Shown here: positions 43,870 through 54,239 of the stretch, in pieces
Layout: every line of letters begins with the position of its first letter
How positions within the stretch are numbered: the first letter of the stretch is position 1
NCBI GenBank assembly: GCA_933207985.1
Contig: OW240914.1
Coordinates: 207,791,915 to 207,855,914, forward strand
Length of the DNA stretch: 64,000 nt
Source: Pelobates cultripes
Taxonomy: Eukaryota; Chordata; Amphibia; Anura; Pelobatidae
Direction of reading: 5' to 3'
Notes under the pieces: model-generated
Seen by the model: only the letters and a program-made list of their open reading frames with translations
Databases searched by the model: none
Told to the model about the DNA's origin: nothing
Position numbers and translations under genes: made by a program

Positions 43870-44919
43870 CAGGGGTGTACCTAGGGCATTTGGCACCCAG
43901 GGCGGATCTTATATTTGGCAGCTCCCTTTCCCCCCAAAATTTAAAATGTAAAAAAACACTCACACATTTATTTTTTTGTATGTATTTAGCACTGAGCAGT
44001 GTTTGTGTGTTTGAATGTAAGCATGTTTTTGTATGAAGTATGTGTGAGTTAATGTGGGGGTGTGTTTGCATGTAGTGTTGGCATTTGAATGCAGGCGTGA
44101 ATTTTTGTGTAGTGTGTTTTTTGAATAGGTGGTGTGTTTTTATGTAGTGATATTTGGAGGCAGGGGTGTATTTGTGTGTAGTGTTGGCGAAATGCTGAGA
44201 TGTATGCACATATACTCAAATATACACACAATGGCATACATGCAGATACATAGACACACAGATGCACACACTGGCACATACAGATACACAGACACAGGTA
44301 TACACATGCAGATTCATAGAAACACAATCATGCACAGATACAGACAAACACTGACACATTAAGAAAGACACATATAGATACAAACATACACACTAACACA
44401 CATGTACAGAGACACATAGACAAAGACACAGATACACACATACAGATACAATTATACCTGTATGTCTCTGTGTGTTTTTTGTATGCAGTGTGTGTGTATG
44501 TAGTGTATGCAGTGCGTATAGTGCATATGCTGTGTGTGTGTATAATGAGTGTATAGTGAGCAGTGTGTATTGTTTGTGTGTGTGTCCCCTCCCTGACTCT
44601 TACCTGTGCCCAGGGATTGGGGACACACTACATTCCCTGGTGGTCCGGTGGCACAGTATGGTTGCCCAGTGAAGAAGGGCCCAGGAGTCTCCACATCCAG
44701 CAGCAGAATGTCCTCTGTTCTCGTGAGCCATGGGTTTCCATAGCAATGCGCGGCAAGGCTCTCACAGATCGCAAGAACAGAAGCCATGCTGCTGCTGGAT
44801 GTGGAGACTCTTGCAAGCGGCATGAAAATGCGCCCCATGCACCCCCTCGTGAGTGGCACCCAGAGCGGACCGCCCTCTCAGTCCCCTCTCCCCTCCCCCT
44901 CTTTCTTAGTATGCCACTG
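43870..44919. mobile_element. Non-autonomous hAT-like element with CA/GT satellite interior
   Basis: Flanked by GGTAAGAG (43862-43869) and GGTAAGAT (44920-44927), a 7/8 target duplication. The ends CAGGGGTGTACCTAGG and (minus strand) CAGTGGCATACTAAGA are related inverted repeats. The interior holds TGTGTG- and ACACAGA-type satellite in opposite orientations and a GC-rich right part. Confidence 0.78.
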
Positions 44920-45859
44920 GGTAAGATGTCCTTCTTTTGAAAAAACAGATCCACATAATTAAAATGAGAACCACAGGTAGTTATCAGACTATCACAGTAA
45001 TTAAATGTGCACAGGAAATAGTAAGTGCATTTTAACTGGAGTGTGTGGAGCAGGAGACATATGGTGCAGTTCAAAAGGGAATAAAAACTGGGTATATATT
45101 GTGGCTGAATGTTGAAGTAAATGTAATGGAGCATCAATCCTAAATATTTTGCTAGTCATGTATGGATGTACCTTCTATGCTACACTTGCACTTGCATAGT
45201 GAGGTGATGTATTTCAAATTCACTTATTAGATCATTTTCAATATTACATAAATTATAAACATATAAGAATCTGCTTGTGTGTCTGCACCTAAATATAAAG
45301 TTGGCATTGCCATGACTGCTGACTCCTTCGATCACCAAATCCCGTTACCCTTCCATTCCCAATAAGTAACACAACACCATGTTAAGTGGGTAAGGGCAAC
45401 GGCCACAACTTTTTTTAAACCAGCACAACCAAATACTGCCAGCTGTTGGTACACTTTAAACTTCTTCCAGAGCCTCTTCAGCCTGTCCTTCGTCATCAAC
45501 CAAATTCAGGCTGCGACTCCCCAAGCCTGTCCGAGCATTATTCGTTTACCAAACTTGCTGGTGCAGGAAACCCACAGCTGTGACAAAATTAAAAACAGAG
45601 AAAAAACAAAACAACAATTCCAAAACAGAACCAATTGAGGAGGGTGGGTGAGGAAAGACACTGCCAGGCTTCCCTTTAGCATTGTTCACCAGTAGTCTGG
45701 TAATTTTCCCAGAATTCCCTTCTTCCAACTGTATCCATTTGGTGGCTATGCCAACCCCTCAGGGTAGTAGTCGCTCCGGGGGTTGGCCTTGACTGTTATC
45801 AAATTTGCTGGCACAGGAAACCACCCACTACGGGGAGGGGGTATGCATCCCCCAAAGCC

Positions 45860-46345
45860 AGCACCTATTCAAATATTGATTGTAACCCCATATTAAATTT
45901 ATCCAAACTGATATGAGTAAGATGTACCAAATCAGTATGCATAACATTCTGGTTATCTATTTCTAGTTCAGCATGATGAATCACCAATCCACCCAAACGT
46001 TGTATGAATCATGATATTGTCATGTTAAAGCAAGATCTACATGTTAAAGCGAGATCTACCTCGCTATACCCCATTGGCATTGTGGGCTCTTGACCCAGGT
46101 AATTACCACCAGCGTGGATAAGCAGAATCAGCAGTATAACAGCTTCCATCACATACTGCTGAAGTGATCACTCCAGATAAAATTGGTGCCAGTGCAACCC
46201 CCCTATCTCAAACCTCCTAACCGTGACCTGGTTTTGAGGAATCCCAAGTTTCTGCTCATATGACCTCTGGTCTGCCTGACCTGCTGCCCAATAAATAGAA
46301 GAATGCCCAAGAATCCAAACATATAGAGAATAACTAGAAATAAAC
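45860..46345 (-). pseudogene. SGNH-hydrolase-like ORF of the DIRS/Ngaro relic
   Basis: Blocks in order: YVWILGHSSIYWAA (nucleophile Ser in GHS), a HAGGNYLG stretch (GGND-type block with Asp replaced by Tyr), and TDLVHLT (D..H catalytic pair). They are spread over at least two frames. Hydrolase ORFs of this kind are known in Ngaro elements, downstream of the recombinase as here. Confidence 0.7.
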
Positions 46346-46369
46346 TGAACATTAACCATACCCAGGCAC

Positions 46370-47000
46370 CTATAAAAGGTGCGGACGAACATACAATCGA
46401 AACCTGCTCAATTCCCACCGATACAGCAGCCGAATTGAAGAGTCTGACAAACGTAACCTGCTTGCTTGCATAGTCAGACGGATGTGGAATGAATGAGTTG
46501 AATAACCACAAACATCCACTCATAATGAGCGCAACACCAACATAAACACACTAGTGCTTGCCTGCATAGTCAGACTGATGTGGAATGAATGAGTTGAATA
46601 ACCACAAACATCCACTCATAATGAGTGCAACACCAACATAAACACACTAGTGAACAGATAAAAACCGACTAATATGCATGCAGATAAAAGGAACCTGCAG
46701 CAGTGGGATGAATATCCAAATAATGGTTGCTCCAATCCTAATCACTCTACCACTACCTGTTTGATCAGTATTAGATAGCAAATCATAAATTCCACTTAAT
46801 TTTTATGCTAATGAATATCCTTCCTAAAAAGGGGTGACTGAGCTCTAGAACTTGGAGCCACCAATCTGCCGACCCATAGGGCTGCATAAAAACACACTGA
46901 AAAGGCCATCTGGAACAGAACTGCCTCAAATGTGGAAACTTAAATATGAGGCATGATCCCACCTACGTCTACCAGCAAGTGCAAAAATACAGGATGCCTA
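46370..47000 (-). pseudogene. Tyrosine recombinase of the DIRS/Ngaro relic
   Basis: Fragments in order: FSVCFYAALWVGRLVAPSSR (first Arg region) and, after a duplication, YRWELSRFRLYVRPHLL, whose Tyr (codon near 46394) occupies the nucleophile position. Frameshifts separate them. Tyrosine recombinases insert the DNA copy of these elements without target duplication. Confidence 0.7.
46461..46652. repeat. 96-bp tandem duplication
   Basis: Units 46461-46556 and 46557-46652 differ at only a few positions, both from CTTGC(C/T)TGCATAGTCAGAC to CACACTAGTG. It duplicates part of the recombinase C-terminal region of the relic. Confidence 0.93.
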
Positions 47001-47499
47001 ATGACCACCAACAGTGCAATACCCCCATTGAACCACAAATGCTTTAGTCACATCTTCCCATGAAGTTCATCAAAATTGAAAGAGCTGACATACCCTGATC
47101 CACTGACATGGATATCCCATGATGCCGCAAGTCAGAAAAGAAAGGCTTAAGTGGGTGACAAGCTACTTTCTGAAGAAGACCAACCAAATTCTCCTACCAC
47201 ACAAATCTATTGATCCCACGCTGTCAGGTATGTTTCCAAAGATGTGGGAGCCTGGGAACTTTCAATCAAGTCAAATGGGAATAGCACCAGTGGCCCACAC
47301 ATCATAGCCCTCGGAAAAGAGCACCAAAACCATCCAAGCCCAGGTTTTTGTGAAAAGCTCAAAGGCCAAGTTAGACATTGTGTAACTGCGCCAAAATGTC
47401 TGACGATTGTAACCCATGAGGAACAAAACTTCAAACTCCCAAAAAACAAGTAAAGTTAAACGATGAATACCAACCATAGGCAAGGAAAGTCAGTGACTG

Positions 47500-47860
47500 A
47501 AAGCACGTCCCATAGGCATAACTTACAGACAAAATTCAAATGGCCCAGTAGGGATTGCAGAATTCAAATGGCCCAATAGGGAACCACTCGAACCTGATCC
47601 ACCAGAGATGACAACTTAAAGCTTGTCCTCTGGCAAGTAAAACACCTTATTAACCAACTGTATCTTAATACCCAGGAAGAAATAATCGCACTAGAGCCCT
47701 CTGTTTTCAAGTCTGTACAAACATGAGAACCCGACGAACACACAAACAAAAATCGTCAAGATAATGCAGAAGAGATGAACAAACTGCTACGTGCAAAACC
47801 ACCCATTCCAAAAAGGAACTGAATAACTGTAATAATAATAATAGTAAAAACACAAAATCA
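47500..47860 (-). pseudogene. Reverse transcriptase core of the DIRS/Ngaro relic
   Basis: The frame reads SSLLHYLDDFLFVCSSGSHV, with the catalytic YLDD near 47752-47765. Downstream is a LSSLVDQVR stretch like the RT/RNase H junction of DIRS-order elements. Only the palm region is preserved; the fingers are missing. Confidence 0.75.
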
Positions 47861-47959
47861 AACAGCCCATTAGAAGGTCATAAAAGAAATTCCTATTAAA
47901 CTGACAGCCCAGTAAATGAAAATAATCCAAAATCCTTCCCATAAAATTTAAGCATTCCT

Positions 47960-48560
47960 ACACTTGGGGTACCGAAAGAGTCACGTGAGCAGCCTTTCTG
48001 CCTTCACTGGGGTCCTCGCTCTGAGGAACGTAGTTCTTGAACAAGGCTCCTAGGAGGGACTTATCCAGCTTAAAACAATGCACTGTTGGGTTTGCTCCCC
48101 TACAATGAGAACACTCGTGCCTAAATCGACAACTGCTATATAGTGATATCGCGAACCGTTCGCGAACTTGCCGCGAACGGTTCGCAACGGTTCGCCACGA
48201 CCCTCCTACTTCCTGGACAGCATCCGTGTTGAAGGCAGCTTCAACATGGTTGCTGTCCAGGAGGTGGGAGGGTCTGGGAGGGAGGGTCTGCCGGAGATTG
48301 GCAGGGATGTGTCAGCTGACCGGAGTTCGCGAACGGTTCGCGGCATCACTCCTGCTATACCACCTACAGTGGCTCTCATTAAAGAGCAAACAGATGCCCT
48401 TCTTGTGACCTGCTGACACTCCTGCAGGAGTGTCGGTAAAAAATGGTTGGGCTACAGAGAGTCATAAGTAGCAACCAAAGATTACCGTCCTGTACTCCAA
48501 AATCCAATTGAGCTTGAATAGCAATTTTTTCCCCCTGCACTGTTGGTCATACTGATCGAG
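47960..48560 (-). pseudogene. Gag-like region of the DIRS/Ngaro relic
   Basis: Degenerate text includes QAQLDFGVQDGNLWLLLMT (from about 48535). After the MITE comes SCRFRHECSHCRGANP with HCFKLDKS, a Cys/His cluster like the zinc-finger end of gag in these elements. The 48141-48351 insertion splits it just before that cluster. Confidence 0.65.
48141..48351. mobile_element. hAT-like foldback MITE inside gag
   Basis: Ends TAGTGATATCGCGAACCG and (minus strand) GGAGTGATGCCGCGAACC. Exact 8-bp duplication CTGCTATA at 48133-48140 and 48352-48359. Internal palindromic GTTCGCGAAC and CTCCTACTTCCTGGACAGCA arms. Confidence 0.88.
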
Positions 48561-48740
48561 CACTGATGTCCATATACCTAGTAGGCACCCCAAATGAGGT
48601 CCAAATAGGTAAACAGTGACTGTGCCCTCACAGGAAACCTACTAGTAAAAATACTTGCAAGAGTCAGAAAGACACCCTATTCGCTCTGGGGGTTGGCCTG
48701 AAGGAGCAACAATCCAACATGTTTTAGACCCACCTCCTGT

Positions 48741-49438
48741 AGGAATTGTGGGATTATACCTCTGTCTCAGAGATAAATTACAAATTGAAAGTTACAATAT
48801 ATTTTAAAACATAAACTCTAGTCCCCAGTGCACCACACCTTGTAATTCATTTACCATCAGTGGTAATTACCAGGTAAATGGGCCTGAGGCATTTTGTTGA
48901 TAGCTTTGGCAGTTTACAAAGGAGGAGTAGCTGGTCCTGTGTCTGACAATCGTCATTTCACAGCTGGGCAAATGTTTAACAAAGCAGGATTTTCCAACAC
49001 CCATTAAACACAGTTTATATACTCATCTGATGGTTTATATTCTTGCTACATGTATTTATAAATCACATTAACAGCTTCTAACATCATTCATAATTTTATG
49101 TATCATATATGTACAGTGAACCAACACATTCTGCAGCCCTGAATACGAGTAAATAAAAGAAATTTAAAAACAGAGTCGTTTCACAAGTAGAGGCATAGCA
49201 ATATAGTAAAATCGTTTGCAAATGGCTAAATGTCACACCTTCCTGCTTTTAGCTTTTAGGGATTATTTTGTTTTAGCAGAGCAGTGTGTGGTGCAATATA
49301 TTGTCTAATTATATTCACAACCTGAATCTCTGTTTATTTGAATCTCTGAATCTCTGTTTATTTGCATGGTAATGGTTACATATTTATTAATATTACATGA
49401 AGGTAGTGGTATCTCCATACACTATATATAAAATAGGC
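48741..49438. other. Unassigned intergenic DNA
   Basis: Nothing recognised. Confidence 0.45.
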
Positions 49439-49488
49439 ATGCAGGGTTTCAGGGTAAAAAGAAGGGGACAATAATAAACAATACCAAA
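49439..49488. repeat. 50-bp direct repeat, copy 1 (partner at 55531)
   Basis: From GCAGGGTTTCAGGG to AACAATACCAAAT, matching 55531-55580 with three mismatches visible by eye, 6.1 kb apart. Confidence 0.85.
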
Positions 49489-50880
49489 TTCGACTGCGGA
49501 ATATTCTGCCATACTCTGAGCCTGAATTTGGAGGATACAGCCCATGATAGGCTTCTTGGTGGCCTTCAAAAATAATCGAAGCCTGGGAGGTGGCCGATCC
49601 TCAACCTTGGCTTGTAGATCGCTTGTCTGCAGCCCTGTTCCCCCCCTTTGGACCGGTGGGGGATATCCCAGTCCCCACTGGTAAACTCTTGTGGACTTCT
49701 CTGTGAAGTACCGACATTGTAGGTGAGTTGGAGGGTTGAGGCCTGCTTCTCAAAATGGCTGCCCCACCCACAGGCACCTGCCCACACGGATCCACTCATT
49801 CGAGCTTTGGACTGCCTGTTTGCCCAATTTTGGGCAAAGCTCCACGCTCAAGCTCTTACCTTAACCGCCACCCCTAGGTTCCAATCCATGGCCTCCCAGA
49901 CCCGGCCTGATGGCCAACACTGCACAGCGGGGCTTCTCTCAAGCAACATGCTCTCAGTTGGGGCATCTGCTTAAAACAGGGAAACTATTACTCTGTTCTA
50001 AGGTTATTCAATACTCCACTGGTGAAGTCCCGTGAGTAAGCCCATTAGCTCTCCTGAGTAGAAGTACGCAGACAGCGTTCAGAGATCAGGTAAGTCCCTT
50101 GTAGACTTCGAGGGCTCCTTCTGCAGCTCCACCATCCAACCCGATGATTGTGCCGGTTTCACTGCCAATACCGCAACTGGTCCTGCTTTGCATCCGTGTG
50201 GCATTCGGGCCCGGGCGCATTGAAGGTTGCATTTCTTGTGCTTAATCCCAGCTCACAGAATTTCAGTGCCAGTTGGGCATACAGCGAGTTCCAATAACGC
50301 CACCAGACATGACCAGAGAAGTGTGGACAGCTCACCTGAAGGTACAGTACTTCAGTGGAGTCTCTGCAAGAGTCAGAATGGCATGTGGCATCCGCCTTCT
50401 TGTGCTTACTTGGATTCCTGTTGTTTGCAGCAGGTATGCCGCGCGCTGTTATTATGGCATGGGAGCCTCCAGAGGGTAGGCCGTGATCGCCCCCACCAGT
50501 CCAGAGGCGGTGGGGGGCACCAGTTGGCTGCACAGGTCAGGTTCGGAGATCGCCCACTTCTCCTCTCTCTGGACTCGCTAGGCCTGCTCTCAGTTCGTCG
50601 GATGCGTGGACCTCCGGTGACATTGAACACTCTCCGGTATCACCCTAATTTATATAGGAGCACCCCAAGCTTTGTAAGGGTTGTCAGAGAGGTTGCAAAA
50701 TATTGTAAAAGCTGTCTTTATGAGATTAACTGCTGGAGCACATACAAGATGCGTCCGTCAGGCATGACATGCAGGTCCTGACCCCGGAACATCTTGTATT
50801 TTATATGTACCTAGACATGTTTGACCAGCATCCTTCTTATTTTCTCTTTAAAAAAGTGCAGCCTGTCATGACATTTTAAG
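49489..50880. other. GC-rich unassigned repeat-like DNA
   Basis: Several open frames on both strands but no recognisable domain. The composition is unlike the surrounding AT-rich DNA. It could be the 5' part of a LINE, as a LINE-like 3' tail (AATAAAGAATTAAAA) follows at about 51122. Confidence 0.4.
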
Positions 50881-50883
50881 CTT

Positions 50884-51050
50884 TCACTATTATTATTATT
50901 ACTAGTATTTATATAGCGCCAGCAGATTCTGTAGCGCTTTACAATATTATCAAAGGGGGAGATTTAACAATAAATGAGACAATTACAAAAACTTACAAGA
51001 ACAATAGGTTGAAGAGGGCCCTGCTCAAACGACCTTACACTATAAGCATG
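50884..51050. repeat. Dispersed amphibian-type repeat (TATAGCGCC...GCGCTTTACAA)
   Basis: TATTTATATAGCGCCAGCAG, TAGCGCTTTACAATATTAT and AGAGGGCCCTGCTCAAACG appear in order. I recognise this text as a widespread repeat in frog sequences; the class is not assigned. Confidence 0.6.
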
Positions 51051-51175
51051 TATTTCTTTTACTCATACTGTTTTGCGCTTAATGTCATTGCCAATATGTA
51101 ACTGTTTCAATGCACAACAAAAATAAAGAATTAAAAAAAATATTTACAAAAAAATAAATAAAAAATGTGTTTCTG

Positions 51176-52448
51176 CCAAACTACTATGCCCAAAAAAACA
51201 TTTCAGGACGGCAGATTTTGGTTCATGACGCAGTTCGAAGGAAATTAGTGCCGGGAAAAAAAAAATGGGAAAGAAAAAGCAGACAGACAAAAAAAAAAGG
51301 TACCTTACATGCAAAAAGTGATACAATATTGCATGGCCTTATAGGTATGAAATATTGGGCATTTTTGCAATGCCAATTCTCAGTTGTCAAAATCAGATTT
51401 TTATATTTATGGATTAGAAAAAAATGTAAGTGAGAGAATTTAGAGTTTTATAATGACTGATTGCAATGTTATCCTTTGACTATCTTCTATTAATGAAAGT
51501 TGTGGGGGAGTCATTTAAAAAAAGGGGGTGAAAGGGGAAAAGTCAGTGGGCAGTGATCACCCACTCACTCCTTCCACCCTGAAAAGAGCAAAGTTTCCCA
51601 TTCATCCAGTCTGTAGCGTCGGTGACTGGCCATTAGTGTGGAAAAAATACAGTGCTCTACCAGCTCATACTAACTGGGTCAGCAGAGCTAGCAGGTACCA
51701 CAAGACTCAGGGTGAAACCACTGCAATGAAAGCCACTTGAAAAAAAGGGAGAGCAGCAGCAGCAGGAGACATTTAATTTGAATTTTTTTTATTCACCACC
51801 AGATTTTAGAATACCTTTGTAAATTTTTAAACAACTGTGAAGGAAGAACTGAGTTACCTATTGGATCTTAGCTAGCAGATGACACCCCAAGTATCACAGT
51901 GAACAGCACAGTAACCCAACTTTGGTAAACTGAACTTGAGGGAAGCGGTTTTCTCCATTAGTTGCGGGGACATTTGTGAGCATTGGGGATACAGAAATCG
52001 TGTTTAAAAGACATGATAATAGCAGAGCATAGCACACACTCTTATTCTCATCCCAGTTGCTCAGAGGGTGTTTACTAACAGGTAAAGCACATTCATAAAG
52101 GCAAGCTGTGACCATCTCATACAGATTATTCACTAAACACCGGGTTTTGTCCAAATTGACAAATTACGGTGAGAAGAACCAAGTTACTGACACACTGGCA
52201 GTTTTCATAAATACTGGAGCCAAAAGAGGTCAGGATTCAGTCAGTCCGATTTTGTAACATTGATATCCGCTTCCGGACCAATTTACAGCACCAGAAACAG
52301 AGATTTATCAATGGCTGGATGGCAACCGATGATAAACCGAATGCGTCCGGCAGGATGCATGTTCACAAATTATCATTCACTTGCTAATCGCAAGTGAATT
52401 GATAATTTAAAGTACTATTTGCCACTGACAGCACTAACACACCGCAGG
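51176..52448. other. Unassigned intergenic DNA
   Basis: No gene seen. 51850-52448 looks like part of a repeat with a TCACTTGC..GCAAGTGA hairpin, interrupted at its 3' side by the Penelope-like insertion. Confidence 0.4.
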
Positions 52449-53236
52449 CAAATAGTTAGACCCTAGAGAATAAAAGTTAAAGGACGCGCCACAAAAACCA
52501 ATAAAAGATATAATAAAACCAAAAATAAATAACAGAAATAAAATGATGAGGATAATCACACTGCAATAGAGGGGGTGAAATACTGTATTGTACTTACATA
52601 TTTCAAAATAGGGTACGATAAATAATAGTCCCAATAACAATGGGCCTATAGAAGGCCAAGTCCACTTGCGGGAACTTGAGGGTAGTGTAGGTCTTTGCAG
52701 GTTTTAGAACTGGAAGTGGTCAGGTTCTCTTGATCCAAATGGAGAAATGTGAAAATAAAAGGGAAATTCCAATAGTGCAGACTGCAACTGAAAGTCATGT
52801 GGAAAGAAAAACTTCACAGCAGGAAGGTATTCAAACTCACCTATTGGAGAGCTAGAACTAGCTCAGGTATGACTAGCGTTCAGTGGCGTTGATCCCCCAC
52901 TGTTAGGATATAGGTGTTGACAAACGGAGGAGGTCCTCAGTATGGGGAGAGAAATAGAACCAAATATAGTGATCACTGTTTATCTGCTAAGGCAGGTAGG
53001 TATAGAAACATAGAATACTCACAATTGAGTGAGCAGGATCTACTGCTCACTATAATAGCATAGGTGGTATAATCCCCACCTGGGATTCTTGAGCGAGTAA
53101 GTTATTCAATGTGATGAATAACCAGGTTAAAATAAATAAAAATGGAATAAAAGTCTAAAAAGTAAAATAAGATAAAAGGTATATGGCACAAATAAAATAA
53201 TAGCCAATATTCCTTTAATAGTACATATAAAAATCT

Positions 53237-53292
53237 TTCAAATAGCCAAAACGCGTTTCGCCACACAGGGCTTTATCAACTGGCATTTAAAA
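53237..53292 (-). ncRNA. Hammerhead-ribozyme-like motif, left terminal repeat
   Basis: Minus strand: the stem I strand TTTAAATGCCAG pairs with TTGGCTATTTGAA (about 12 pairs, one bulge). The core TTGATAA (canonical CTGATGA) is followed by one extra A, stem II GCC/GGC with a CTGTGT loop, then GAAAC and a very short stem III AC..GT before a T. Hammerheads are known in Penelope terminal repeats. The core changes make activity doubtful. Confidence 0.5.
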
Positions 53293-53386
53293 CACAAACC
53301 TGGTACAGAGCAGTATATAAAGGCAGTAAATCAGTTAACAATTCTAATTTTAAAAAAAACAAAAATTTTTATAAAAAGTTAAAAAG

Positions 53387-53507
53387 ATCGAATTCGGCAT
53401 TGAGGCCATCTGGAGAAAGGGTTTTGAGCTGGAACACCCACTCCATTTCTCTCTTTCCCAGAATTGTATTCATATCTCCACCACTCCAGGGGGTGTTTCA
53501 AGAAATC
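53387..53507 (-). pseudogene. Penelope-like ORF, C-terminal endonuclease fragment
   Basis: The minus-strand frame ends REMEWVFQLKTLSPDGLNAE, then FDLFNFL and stop. This corresponds to the C-terminal edge of the GIY-YIG endonuclease in Penelope-like elements (consensus RE..W...L.TL.P.GLN). The catalytic part is missing. It abuts the left terminal repeat, as the ORF end abuts the pLTR in intact elements. Confidence 0.75.
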
Positions 53508-53681
53508 ATACAGATATTTATAGCTTATATAAAATTGTATACCATTGTATTATTATTATTATCTTGTTTTTACTATGTTTTACTACTCATATGTCTCATA
53601 GTGATGATGTCATTTTGGCGCCATAATTTGAATTGTTAACTGATTTACGGCCTTTATATATTGCTTTGTACCAGATTTGTG

Positions 53682-53738
53682 TTTTTAAATTCCAGTTGAT
53701 AAAGTCCTGTGTGGCGAAACGCGTTTTGGCTATTTGAA
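53682..53738 (+). ncRNA. Hammerhead-ribozyme-like motif, right terminal repeat
   Basis: Same structure on the + strand: TTTAAATTCCAG pairs with TTGGCTATTTGAA across an internal loop, then TTGATAA, stem II region GTCCTGTGTGGC and GAAAC. Stem II and stem I are less well paired than in the left copy, so this one looks more decayed. Confidence 0.45.
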
Positions 53739-53760
53739 AGATTTTTACATGTACTATTAA

Positions 53761-54239
53761 AGGACCACTATAGTGCCAGGAAAACATACTCGTTTTCCTG
53801 GCACTATAGTGCCCTGAGGGTGCCCCCACCCTCAGGGTCCCCCTCCCGCCCGGCTCTGGAAAGGGGAAAGGGCTTTAAACTTACCTTTTTCCAGCGCAGG
53901 GCGGGGAGCTCTCCTCCTCCTCTCCTCCTCCGTTCCTCCCCGCCGGCTGAATGCGCACGCGCGGCAAGAGCTGCGCGCGCATTCAGCCTGTCGCATAGGA
54001 AAGCATTTACAATGCTTTCCTATGGACGCTGGCGTGCTCTCACTGTGAAAATCACAGTGAGAAGCACGCAAGCGCCTCTAGTGGCCACTAGAGGCTTTGG
54101 GGGAAGGCTTAACCCATTCATAAACATAGCAGTTTCTCTGAAACTGCTATGTTTATTAAAAAATGGGTTAACCCTAGAAGGACCAGGCACCCAGACCACT
54201 TCATTAAGCTGAAGTGGTCTGGGTGCCTAGAGTGGTCCT
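53761..54239. mobile_element. TTAA-C foldback element inside the right Penelope arm
   Basis: Begins AGGACCACTATAGTGCC, ends CTAGAGTGGTCCT, between TTAA 53757-53760 and 54240-54243. The left Penelope arm (RC of 53208-53220) is the empty site. The element is almost entirely a run of consecutive hairpins. Confidence 0.95.

Larger units (their letters stand above)
45400..48740 (-). mobile_element. DIRS-order (Ngaro-like) tyrosine-recombinase retroelement relic
   Basis: On the minus strand, pieces appear in the order gag, reverse transcriptase, tyrosine recombinase, SGNH hydrolase, all broken by stops and frameshifts. No LTRs or integrase are seen. Short repeats such as CGCTCCGGGGGTTGGCCT (45771) / CGCTCTGGGGGTTGGCCT (48684) and TTGCTGG..CAGGAAACC (45555 and 45809) fit the split direct repeats of Ngaro elements. 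The element is internally deleted and carries a hAT-like MITE in gag. Confidence 0.75.

Noticed and set aside
53709..54212. A 167-residue plus-strand frame
   Set aside because: It lies almost wholly inside the non-coding TTAA-C foldback element; Pro/Arg-rich text from hairpin arms.
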